From Leptospirillum sp. (GTDB lineage: Bacteria; Nitrospirota; Leptospirillia; Leptospirillales; Leptospirillaceae), in the NCBI GenBank assembly GCA_027315205.1, contig DAHUYM010000002.1:1-64000 (forward strand): 64,000 nucleotides of DNA, read 5' to 3'. This document shows, piece after piece, positions 1 to 7,406 of the stretch. Position numbers and translations under genes: made by a program. The stretch's first letter is position 1; every line of letters begins with the position of its first letter. The notes under the pieces were generated by a model, which did not search any database, was not told the origin of the DNA, and saw nothing but the letters and a program-made list of their open reading frames with translations.

Positions 1-941
1 ACCATCGCCCTTTGAAGGTCGTCCGTGGTCGAAACCGTGGTGTTTCCTATGGAAACGATAATATCGCCAAGCTTGAGGTTCTCCTTGATGGCCGGCCCCT
101 TGGAGTCCATGTTCACCACTTCGACGGCGGATTTGTTCGGGATGCCGAGGTGCCGGGAGAGCCTTCTCGAGATGGGTCGGGTGCGTCCGACGATCCCGAG
201 GTATCCCCGTCGGACGCGCCCAAAGGTCATGATCTGAGTGAGTACCCAGTGGGCGGTGTCGGCGGGAATCGCGAATCCGAGTCCCTGGGCTCCCGCAATG
301 ATCGCCGTATTGATGCCGACCAATCGGCCCCGATGGTCGAGAAGGGGTCCTCCGGAGTTTCCCGGATTCAAGGGCGCCGTGTGCTGGATGACGCTTTCGA
401 TCAGCCGGCCTTCCTGGCTCCTGAGCGTCCGGCCCAAGGCGCTGACCACTCCCGTCGACACGCTCGACTGGTATCCCAGGGGATTCCCCATGGCGATGAT
501 GAGCTGGCCCACGCGCAAGGCGCCCGACTGGCCGAACGACACATAGGGAAGTCCGTTCGCCTGGGCCCTCACGACCGCGAGGTCGGTCGGGGGATCGAAT
601 CCCACGAGGGTGCCGTCGACTTCGTCCCCGCTCGTGAAGGTGAGGCGAATCTTTTGGGCATGGCTCACGACATGGGCATTCGTGAGGATATATCCGTCCG
701 GGGCGATGACCGCTCCCGATCCCGCCCCGACCCGGTCGACTCCGGAGCGGGAAGACGCATGTCCGACGTGGAGACTCACGACGGCCCGTCCCACGGATTC
801 GACGACGCCGACGATCGCACGTGAAAATGGGTCGAGATCTTCACCGGGGTCGTCGATCCGCGGAGAACGGGAGGATTCCTGGGCGAGATCGAACGGATCT
901 TCGATCCATTGGGGTTCATTGTCGAAGGGAATGTTTTTCAT
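1..941 (-). CDS. HtrA/DegP-family serine protease with PDZ domain (3' end beyond window)
   Basis: Trypsin-fold serine protease with a following PDZ region. The reading frame is open through base 1, so about 313 codons are visible and the C-terminus is missing. The catalytic triad is complete: His90 in TNAHVV, Asp120 in TDLAVV, Ser196 in GNSGGP. A PDZ-like segment follows from about residue 235 (GYLGIV, later KLGDIIVSIG). Family members degrade or refold misfolded envelope proteins. Oddly, the first 70 residues are polar and acidic with no signal peptide or membrane helix, so as read the protein would be cytoplasmic. The ATG at 941 lacks a good ribosome site; the frame stays open upstream, with GGAGGG about 18 bases before the ATG, so an upstream non-ATG start is possible, but the extra residues are not hydrophobic either. 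It follows the yceI-like gene on the same strand. Confidence 0.9.
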   Translation of the reverse strand, partial: MKNIPFDNEPQWIEDPFDLAQESSRSPRIDDPGEDLDPFSRAIVGVVESVGRAVVSLHVGHASSRSGVDRVGAGSGAVIAPDGYILTNAHVVSHAQKIRLTFTSGDEVDGTLVGFDPPTDLAVVRAQANGLPYVSFGQSGALRVGQLIIAMGNPLGYQSSVSTGVVSALGRTLRSQEGRLIESVIQHTAPLNPGNSGGPLLDHRGRLVGINTAIIAGAQGLGFAIPADTAHWVLTQIMTFGRVRRGYLGIVGRTRPISRRLSRHLGIPNKSAVEVVNMDSKGPAIKENLKLGDIIVSIGNTTVSTTDDLQRAM

Positions 942-984
942 ATCATTTATGGTGCAGGGCAGATCCCTCCACGTCAACCCGGGT

Positions 985-1575
985 TCAGGGATGCGACATC
1001 GGAGGAACCATGACGGCGTCGACGTCCAGGGTGACCTTTTTCCCTATCCCGAAACCCGTAGGGTCGTAGGTTATGCCGAAATCCCTGCGATCGAGCACTG
1101 TACTGGCCTTGAACCGGGCATTCAAAAGACCGTCCGGTCCTTTTTTCTCCCCCAGGTAATCCAGCCGGAATGCGACCTTTTTCGTGACGCCGTGGATCGT
1201 GAGGTTCCCGTCCAGACGAAATCCGCCCCCGGAGACCTTCTCGATTGACGTGCTCACGAACCGGGCGTCCGGGAATTTCTCCGCATCGAAAAAGTCCGCG
1301 GTCCGGAGGTGCGTGTCGCGTTTTTTGTTATCCGTGTCGATGCTGGCGACCCGGACGGTGAAATCGACCGTGGAACGCACGAGGTTTTGTTCGTCCAGTT
1401 CGATCGAGCCCTGGAAGTCCTTAAAACGACCGTCGGTTGTCGAAAAGAGAAAATGCCCGACGGAAAACGCGATTTTCGACCGGGCTTTGTCGGAAACGAG
1501 TTCGATTGCACTGGCCAGGCCGGAAAGGCTGAAGATCAGAATAAAGGCCAGCAAGAGGATCTTGATGATTTTCAT
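985..1575 (-). CDS. YceI family periplasmic protein
   Basis: 196-residue protein with a clear cleavable signal peptide (MKIIKILLLAF, then LSGLASA as the likely cleavage site) followed by one YceI domain. The domain shows the family pattern: a start IELVSDKARSKIAFSVGH, then VGHFLFSTTDGRFKDFQGSI and FDAEKFPDARFVS. YceI proteins are periplasmic lipocalin-like barrels that bind isoprenoid or other lipid-like molecules; the ligand here cannot be read from sequence. It lies 60 bases downstream of the CDGSH protein gene and 43 bases upstream of the HtrA gene, so the three may form one transcript. Length is typical of the family. Confidence 0.92.
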   Translation of the reverse strand: MKIIKILLLAFILIFSLSGLASAIELVSDKARSKIAFSVGHFLFSTTDGRFKDFQGSIELDEQNLVRSTVDFTVRVASIDTDNKKRDTHLRTADFFDAEKFPDARFVSTSIEKVSGGGFRLDGNLTIHGVTKKVAFRLDYLGEKKGPDGLLNARFKASTVLDRRDFGITYDPTGFGIGKKVTLDVDAVMVPPMSHP

Positions 1576-1635
1576 GGGGCTCTTCCTGTCGGTTCCGGCG
1601 GGCCCGGGATCCGGATCTGCCCGGGCAGGCCTCGT

Positions 1636-1872
1636 TCAGAGCGTGGCGTGGGTTCCGTCGCAATAAGGGGGATTTTTTGTCCGTTTGCACTGGCAGAGCG
1701 CGACGGGCTTTCTCTCCGCCACTTCGAAGACTTTCGGGGCGAAAGCCGAACCGCTGTGGGTTCCGTCGCACAATGGCTGCGATTCGGAGAGGCCGCATTG
1801 GCACCAGTAATATTTTCCCGGGGCCAGCGTCATGACAATGGGTTTCTTGTCGGCGATATTGGGGACGTCCAT
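1636..1872 (-). CDS. Double-CDGSH iron-sulfur protein
   Basis: Small protein of 78 residues holding two CDGSH Fe-S motifs of the form C-x-C-x(6-8)-P-x-C-D-G-x-H: CQCGLSESQPLCDGTH and CQCKRTKNPPYCDGTH. Each motif should bind one 2Fe-2S cluster through three Cys and one His, as in mitoNEET-like proteins; two tandem motifs in one chain mark the bacterial and mitochondrial Miner2-like class. Start at 1872 is chosen because AAGGAG lies 8 bases upstream; the frame is open further upstream to 1965 but that stretch (start MNFHRSGV) has no domain character. Physiological role is redox or Fe-S transfer by family analogy only. It precedes the yceI-like gene. Confidence 0.88.
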   Translation of the reverse strand: MDVPNIADKKPIVMTLAPGKYYWCQCGLSESQPLCDGTHSGSAFAPKVFEVAERKPVALCQCKRTKNPPYCDGTHATL

Positions 1873-2028
1873 AGGGGAATCTCCTTGTGATCGGTATATT
1901 GCCGGACGTTTGGCCGGCTTCGAGGTGATCACCGGTACAGTAACACCGGAACGGTGAAAGTTCATAAAACCTTTTTCGTTCGCCGGGAGAATAAAGACTC
2001 CTTCGGGAGAACGTTCGAAAAAGAGTCC

Positions 2029-3117
2029 CTACCGCGTATCGAAGCCGGGGAATAGCGGTTTGGTCTTTCCCGGACGCGGTGGAGCCAAAAACCGACCCGT
2101 GTCGAGGGGAGGGAGGCCGGGAAAGCCGAGACGTCTCGCGGCCACCCGGAAACGCTGGTTCAAGATCTCGGCGAATGGGCCCGTGCCATGCATCCGTATC
2201 CCGAATCGGGAGTCGTATTCCTGTCCGCCGTGAAACTCCTTCATGCGATTCATCACGTGATCGGCCGAAAGAGGGACATGCTCGTCGAGCCATTCCCGGA
2301 AGAGATCTTTCAGTTCGAGGGGTAGTCTCAGAAGTATGTATCCTGCCGAACGGGCTCCGGCTTCACGGGCTTGGGAGAGAATCGGTTCGAGTTCGTGTTC
2401 GGTTAAAAACGGGATGACGGGCGCGACCATGACCCCCACAGGGATTCCGGACGAAGACAGGGTTCGAAGCGTTTCGATCCGCCTCTGGGGAACCGCGGCA
2501 CGGGGTTCGAGCGTGCGGGCCAGCTCCGGGTCAAGCGTGGTGATCGACACCAGGACATGGACAAGGTTCCGGGCCGCCATCGGGACAAGGATGTCCAGGT
2601 CCCGTTCCACGAGGGACGATTTGGTAACCAAACTCACGGGATGGTCCGCTTCGCGGAGCACTTCGAGGATCCTCCGCGTGATTCCTAGCCTGGCTTCCGT
2701 GGGCTGGTAGGCGTCTGTATTGATTCCGACGGCCAGCGGCTCGCAACGGTAAGAGGGGCGGGAGAGTTCTTTTTTCAAAAGTTCCGGGGCGTCGTCCTTG
2801 GTGAAAATGCGGCTTTCGAAATCCAGTCCCGGGGAGAGTCCCAGGAAAGCGTGCGTCGGCCGCGCGAAACAGTATATGCAGCCGTGCTCGCACCCGCGAT
2901 AGGGATTGACGGACTGGCTAAATCCCACGTCCGGGGAGTCGTTCCGGCTGATGACCGTCCGGCTGGAATCACGGGTCAGAATCGTCCTGATTTCGGATTC
3001 GAGTACGAACGGCTTCCAGCCGTCGTCGGCGTTCTCCCTCGCGTACGGTTCGAAACGGTTGTCGGGGTTGCTCAGCGCTCCCCTTCCGCGGGGAGGGTCG
3101 GGTGGTCGTCGGCTCAT
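2029..3117 (-). CDS. PA0069-type radical SAM protein
   Basis: 362-residue radical SAM enzyme. The cluster-binding motif is C76-x3-C80-x2-C83 (CEHGCIYC), preceded by NPYRG, the hallmark of the PA0069 / SplB-like subgroup. After it come the typical AVGINTDAYQPTE and LVTKSSLVERDLD segments of the partial TIM barrel, then VSITTLDPELARTLEP. Members of this group have no firmly established substrate; the resemblance to spore photoproduct lyase suggests nucleic acid or small-molecule radical chemistry, but that is inference. It stands alone, separated by about 150 bases from the CDGSH gene downstream. Confidence 0.88.
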   Translation of the reverse strand: MSRRPPDPPRGRGALSNPDNRFEPYARENADDGWKPFVLESEIRTILTRDSSRTVISRNDSPDVGFSQSVNPYRGCEHGCIYCFARPTHAFLGLSPGLDFESRIFTKDDAPELLKKELSRPSYRCEPLAVGINTDAYQPTEARLGITRRILEVLREADHPVSLVTKSSLVERDLDILVPMAARNLVHVLVSITTLDPELARTLEPRAAVPQRRIETLRTLSSSGIPVGVMVAPVIPFLTEHELEPILSQAREAGARSAGYILLRLPLELKDLFREWLDEHVPLSADHVMNRMKEFHGGQEYDSRFGIRMHGTGPFAEILNQRFRVAARRLGFPGLPPLDTGRFLAPPRPGKTKPLFPGFDTR

Positions 3118-3187
3118 CGTCGCGTATTCCTCTGGCGTGTTCCGGTCCGTTTTGTCCGGGAATATCCCTCTAGAATCTTTTTCCAGC

Positions 3188-3689
3188 GTGACGTGGGATT
3201 TTTACAGGACCACGTTGTCCCTGATCGGCGAATTCACGGAAAGGATCGATCGTTCGACCTATGAAACACGATACCATGGGTACCGGGCAACCTGCCTTTC
3301 TCTCCGGATCGGCGATCACATGGGGCTGAAGCCCGGGGAACTCTTTACTCTGGGAGCGGCGCCCTCCTTACACGACATCGGGAAATTGCGGATCTCCCGG
3401 GAGATCCTTCTCAAACGGGGAGGGATGAACGACGAAGAGCTGGGTTTCATGAGACTCCGTCTGGAACTCTGCGGGAACATCCTGAAGCGATTTCTCGCTC
3501 CACGTCGCACGGGATCTTGTCTTCCAGCACACGGGAAACGCCGGAACGGGTGCGAATCCCCCCAAGGGGCTTTCCGTGGACGGAATCGTCGGGGAAGCCC
3601 GGATCTTTGCCGTTGCCGACCGTTACGATCTTTTGACCGGGAACCGGTCCCCGCACGGGTCGGCAAGTCATGAGGAGGCGATACTTTGA
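3188..3689 (+). pseudogene. Remnant of an HD-GYP (cyclic-di-GMP phosphodiesterase) domain, frameshifted
   Basis: Translation from a GTG at 3188 gives a recognisable HD-GYP N-terminal half (TLSLIGEFTERIDRSTY, HGYRA, LGAAPSLHDIGKLRIS, REILLKRGGMNDEELGFM). Around 3480-3486 the match jumps to the next frame, which continues ARDLVFQHTGNAGTG, ARIFAVADRYDLLTGNR and SHEEAIL before TGA at 3687. The two halves align end to end with the family, so this is one gene broken by a frameshift. Key residues are also eroded: the His of the usual EEW-x-x-M-x-x-HP segment is gone and HHERWDGTGYP has become QHTGNAGTGANP. No intact receiver or PAS domain is attached. Not expected to be functional. Confidence 0.75.
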
Positions 3690-3752
3690 GCTGGTCTGGG
3701 GGTCGGAGTCCTGTGCGTCCCTGAGGGCTTCCCGGGAACGACCCTGGAGGTA

Positions 3753-4442
3753 TCAGGACGATTTTTTCGCGGTTTCGAGCCGGTATCCCACTCCGTAGAC
3801 CGGTGATATATGGACGTCGTTTCCCCCCGCGTCTTTCAGCTTCCGTCTCAGATGGCTCAAATGGGAATCGATCGTGCGGTCGAACAATTCGGGGTTGTCG
3901 GAAATCGCATCCAGGATCCCTTCCCTCGTCACGACTTCTCCCGAATGCCTGACAAGAACGGTCAGGATATCGAATTCCCGTTTACCGAGGGGGATCTCTT
4001 TCTCTCCGATCCAGGCTCTTCGCTCTGGCAGGTCGAGACGGATCGAACGGAAATGCAAATGGTCTTTCCGCGAGGCTTTTCGACCGATCAGCCGGTTCAT
4101 TCTGGCCGTCAGTTCGTCCAGGCCGAAGGGTTTCCGGATGTAGTCGTCCGCCCCTCCCGAGAGTCCCTGGACCGCGGACGGTTCATCCGTCCGCGCGGTG
4201 ACCATGAGAACGGGAACCCAGTCGTTTTGTTCCCGTATCCACCCGCACAGGTCGAACCCGGAACCATCGGGGAGCTGGACATCGAGCAGTACGAGATCGA
4301 AGGGTTCCGATCCGAACAAACGGCGTCCTTCGGCAATCGTGGTGGCGACTTTCAGATGGAATCCCCGGTAGGGGAGACTCATCGCCAGTGTGTGTCCTAT
4401 GACGGGATCATCTTCCACCAAGAGAACATGGATCACGTTCAC
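3753..4442 (-). CDS. OmpR/PhoB-family response regulator (orphan)
   Basis: 229 residues: an N-terminal receiver domain (acidic pair D11-D12, phosphoacceptor D54 in LVLLDVQLPDG, T82, K104 in YIRKPF) and a C-terminal winged-helix DNA-binding domain (REGILDAI, then FDRTIDSHLSHLRRKLK, and the wing VYGVGYRLE). It should act as a phosphorylation-dependent transcription factor. No histidine kinase gene is adjacent: one side is a broken HD-GYP gene, the other a gene-poor stretch. The partner kinase must be encoded elsewhere or has been lost. Confidence 0.93.
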   Translation of the reverse strand: MNVIHVLLVEDDPVIGHTLAMSLPYRGFHLKVATTIAEGRRLFGSEPFDLVLLDVQLPDGSGFDLCGWIREQNDWVPVLMVTARTDEPSAVQGLSGGADDYIRKPFGLDELTARMNRLIGRKASRKDHLHFRSIRLDLPERRAWIGEKEIPLGKREFDILTVLVRHSGEVVTREGILDAISDNPELFDRTIDSHLSHLRRKLKDAGGNDVHISPVYGVGYRLETAKKSS

Positions 4443-4954
4443 TCTCCTTCGTTCAACGGGTTCTGGCGCCTCTCTCAGGAATGTAAGCCGGTTGTCCGGT
4501 CCTTAATTGGTTCGATCGTTCGACAGGCAGGAAGAACGTTATCGAGTGATATGGATATCTCCGGACGAGACGTTCTTGGATTCCGGGATAAGGGCCCTAT
4601 CGAACGATTTCCGGTCAGGGTTCGAACGTGACTGGGTCGGTGTCCTGGCCATTGACAAGATGATGCCAGAGAAAACCCACAATGAGTACAAGCGTCCATA
4701 TGATTCCGGGATGCCTTTTCATGCGAAGGTCCTTTCCGCGACAATCCTGTGTGGAGAACTCGGCGTAAAGACGGATATTATCGGCCTTCGGGAAGGGCAA
4801 CGGCATCCGATTTCACGTCGCTGTACAGCATAACGGTTATACGGACTTCGACCAATAACCCTAAAACATGTAAAAACGATGGACTGTTTTCCGGCGGACC
4901 ATCGGCGGTTCCGTCGCCGGCACATCCCGGATCACTTTCAGGTACTGAGGCCCG
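4443..4954. other. Gene-poor stretch between response regulator and yccF-like gene
   Basis: About 510 bases with no confidently coding frame. It should contain the promoters for the leftward response regulator and the rightward yccF-like gene. The only candidate gene I would keep is a short membrane-protein frame on the minus strand at 4615-4722. Other open frames here have no recognisable composition or ribosome site. Confidence 0.5.
4615..4722 (-). CDS. Possible 35-residue single-span membrane protein
   Basis: Short frame starting MKRHPGIIWTLVLIVGFLW: two basic residues followed by a strongly hydrophobic stretch of about 16 residues and a polar tail ending DPVTFEP. An AAGGA-like ribosome site lies about 9 bases before the ATG at 4722. 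The hydrophobic pattern and ribosome site are seen directly; no family is recognised. It may be a real small membrane protein or chance. Confidence 0.35.
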   Translation of the reverse strand: MKRHPGIIWTLVLIVGFLWHHLVNGQDTDPVTFEP

Positions 4955-5355
4955 ATGCGCATTCTTGGAAATCTTTTGTGGTTTCTCCTTGGAGGCTGGA
5001 TAATGGGAATGGCCTGGGGGCTCGCAGGCGTCCTGTGTTTTCTTACAATCGATGGTTTCCCCTTCGTTGTCGCCTCGTTCCGGATCGCCGGGTTTTCCTT
5101 TTTTCCGTTCGGCCGCGCGATCGAAGACCGCCGCGAAGCAAGTCCCTGGGGAAGTACGCCTTTCGCCCTTGCGTGCAACATCGCATGGGTCCTTCTTTTC
5201 GGCTGTAGGCTGGCCTTGGGGCGCCTGAGTTCGGCTCTCCTGTGCGCAGTCACCGTGATCGGTATCCCGTTCCCCTGGCAACACCTGAAACTGCCTGGCT
5301 CTCGCTCGTGCCGCTCGACAAGGAAATCGTCCCGGGACATTTCCCCGGGAGTTAA
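4955..5355 (+). pseudogene. YccF-family inner membrane protein, C-terminal frameshift
   Basis: The N-terminal part matches the YccF (DUF307) tandem: MRILGNLLWFLLGGW, then FLTIDGFPFVVASF with FFPFGRAIE, and a second copy ending AVTVIGIPFPWQHLKL. Near base 5290 the family signal leaves this frame; the next frame reads SLVPLDKEIVPGHFPGS and stops at TAA 5353-5355, which is how YccF proteins normally end. Continuing in the original frame gives a Cys/Arg/Ser-rich non-family tail up to 5497 that would overlap the convergent neighbour. So the gene carries a one-base shift near its 3' end, or the read has an error there. Function of YccF is unknown; the protein is an integral membrane protein. Confidence 0.6.
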
Positions 5356-5410
5356 CCCCGAGGGATCCCCGTTTCCCGTACGGATGGGATCTGGTTTGCC
5401 GAGACCGCCG

Positions 5411-5905
5411 TCATTTCCGGGACTTCTCCCAATGCACGGCGACCATCCGTTCGCCGGCCGGGAACCAGGGAAGGAATTGATCGAGGAGACGGTGTAGGGT
5501 CTGCCTCTGCTCTTCGGTGTTCAGCCAGTCTTCAATCGCGAGATTCGCGGGAACGGTTCCTTTCGAGAAGTGTCGGTACAGGATGTCGAGAATGGCCCTG
5601 TAATGATTTGCCGAAAAGACCAGGAATCCCGGCGGGATCTCCAGTCCCCCGTCTTCCCTGAGCGTCTTCGAGCATTCGTGGATCCCGTAATCCCCGAAAA
5701 CCGGATTGGTATTCCATTCGAGCCCCTCACCCGCCAGTTCGAGGTTGGAGGGGAAGTCGAGAGACTGGAAGGTGTCCAGGAAATGCCAGTCTCCGCTGGT
5801 ATTTTCGGGTGCGGGTATGTTGAGGGCCGCGAGGCCGGTCAAGTACCGGGTCCGGTTCGTTTCGGGGAAGCTTGTTCGCCGGGGATCGTTCTGGGACGAC
5901 ATCAT
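5411..5905 (-). CDS. Hypothetical protein
   Basis: 164-residue soluble protein, no signal peptide or membrane segment. It has an aromatic-rich, acidic composition (TSGDWHFLDTF, GLEWNTNPVFGDYGIHEC, FLVFSANHYRAILDILYRHF, DQFLPWFPAGERMVAVHW). The segments SGDWHF and the HYRAILDILY helix look conserved-protein-like rather than random, but I do not recognise the family. Two adjacent ATG codons (5905 and 5902) are possible starts. It lies between two broken genes, and its 3' end faces the yccF-like gene. Confidence 0.6.
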   Translation of the reverse strand: MMSSQNDPRRTSFPETNRTRYLTGLAALNIPAPENTSGDWHFLDTFQSLDFPSNLELAGEGLEWNTNPVFGDYGIHECSKTLREDGGLEIPPGFLVFSANHYRAILDILYRHFSKGTVPANLAIEDWLNTEEQRQTLHRLLDQFLPWFPAGERMVAVHWEKSRK

Positions 5906-5936
5906 TATGGTTGTCCTGCATCCCTGAAAGGATCGT

Positions 5937-6476
5937 TCATTCGTGGTTTTCCCTTGCGTTCGATCGACGTATCGTGTCGTTCTGGGCTGAAATCAGGCGG
6001 GCGATCTCTTCAGGAGGGGATGGACGGCAAAAATAAAAGCCCTGGACCGCATCGCACCCGGCTTCCAAGAGGAAATCCGCCTGCCCTTTGCTCTCGACTC
6101 CTTCCGCGATGATCCGGAGGAAGTCTTTGTCGGGTTTCGGGAGGTCCGAAAGGGTTAGCGTCCGGAATTCGGGCAGGGTGTAACCGTAGACTTCCGAAGC
6201 GGCCTCACTGGTTTTCATGATCTTTCCAGGAACGTCGTCGTGCGATATTGCGATCAGAAAAACCGGATTGCCGAGCAGGGAAAAAAGACTTTCGAACGGG
6301 ATGGGTTCGTCGTCGACCGTCCCGGTCCGGACCGCCTTGCGATGCCGGGATTTTCCAGAAAATCCGGAAATGGACGCAACGGGAACGGACAGGGTGGGGG
6401 AAAAGGGAGCCGATGAGAGGGGCAGCGTCTTCACGTTGCAGGTCTCCCTCGTCCTGTCCGGACATACAACGCGCAA
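5937..6476 (-). pseudogene. Remnant of a PAS-(GGDEF)-EAL signalling protein with internal deletion
   Basis: 179-residue frame made of two pieces that do not normally touch. Residues about 60-115 form the first part of a PAS domain (FESLFSLLGNPVFLIAIS, AASEVYGYTLPEF). From about residue 128 the sequence is the very end of an EAL domain: IIAEGVESKGQADFLLE, then GCDAVQGFYFCRP and PPEEIARLI, which matches the canonical GVET...GCD..QGY.F..P terminus. The rest of PAS, any GGDEF domain and the catalytic EAL residues are missing. The simplest reading is an in-frame deletion that fused PAS to the EAL tail. It cannot hydrolyse cyclic-di-GMP. Confidence 0.7.
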
Positions 6477-6711
6477 CAGGACGGCTGGAGAAATTCCGAC
6501 AACCTTCTAATGCCGGAACACCGGAACAATAGATTGGTCCCGGAATCGGAAACCTATTGTTGTCCAGGTTATCGGAAATTCTCGATCGATTATAAAGAAT
6601 GAATTTATTTAACTTCGGTTGTTATGAATTAGAGCATATCAGTGTTTTCCCCTTTGTCTACCCTGTCTCAGTATGGGGAAGCCCAAGGCTGCTGTGAGAA
6701 AAACGGGCCGG

Positions 6712-7377
6712 TCATGCACAACTGAAAATTTCGGGAAGAACAGGATCGAGACCGATTTTTCGGTAAAGTTCGTTTGCCCGTTCGATCACGGTCGCCCACA
6801 TCTCTTCTTTGCTTAATCCCAGGACTCCCCAAAAGGATTCGAAGGGAACGTCGAGGCTTTTTTCTGCGTAACGGTACATCCATTCGAGTCTTTCGGCCAT
6901 CCTTCGGCCCAATACCTTACGCTCCTCCGGGGTGGCCTGTTCGACGATGTTCATCAGTTCCAGCAAACCGAAGGATGTCTGCCGTTTTTCGTCACGGATC
7001 GGAATCTCGAGCGATGCCTGTGTCCCCTCGTCGGCTCGAGAGGCCACTTTTTCGACAATGGCGATCCCGATACCCTCGATCCCGAACTGGAGGCAGGTCA
7101 GGAAGTCGAACCAGTCGAGGCGAGAAAACTCATCGAGCAGTTTCTGGCGCTGCAGTGGATCAATCTTGGGTTGGAAAGGAAAACCGATCTGGTTCAGCCA
7201 GGCTTCCTGGATACGAAAATGAACCCGTTCCTCTTCCACCTGGTGGGCGAGTTCGAGCTTTGCGGAAAGGTTAGGGGCTTTTGAAATCCGGTCGGCGCAA
7301 CACTCGAGGGCGAGAAGGTCGATATCGGTATAAACGCTCAAGAGGGTTCCGATTGCCTGACGGTATGTGGGGTCCAT
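6712..7377 (-). CDS. Ferritin-like helical protein
   Basis: 221-residue, all-helical protein with the spacing of ferritin-like diiron proteins: E25 (LALECC), E50 and H53 (EERVHF), E101 (FGIEGIGI) and E130 (DEKRQTSFG). The second EExxH-type motif reads DEKRQ, with Gln133 where a metal-binding His is usual, so the metal site may be altered or lost. Proteins of this fold act as oxygenases, reductases or chaperones of radical chemistry; none can be assigned here. It lies 29 bases downstream of a B12-binding radical SAM gene on the same strand, probably co-transcribed. Confidence 0.65.
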   Translation of the reverse strand: MDPTYRQAIGTLLSVYTDIDLLALECCADRISKAPNLSAKLELAHQVEEERVHFRIQEAWLNQIGFPFQPKIDPLQRQKLLDEFSRLDWFDFLTCLQFGIEGIGIAIVEKVASRADEGTQASLEIPIRDEKRQTSFGLLELMNIVEQATPEERKVLGRRMAERLEWMYRYAEKSLDVPFESFWGVLGLSKEEMWATVIERANELYRKIGLDPVLPEIFSCA

Positions 7378-7406
7378 GGTTTCTCCTTTTTGTTATCGAC
7401 GTGGTG

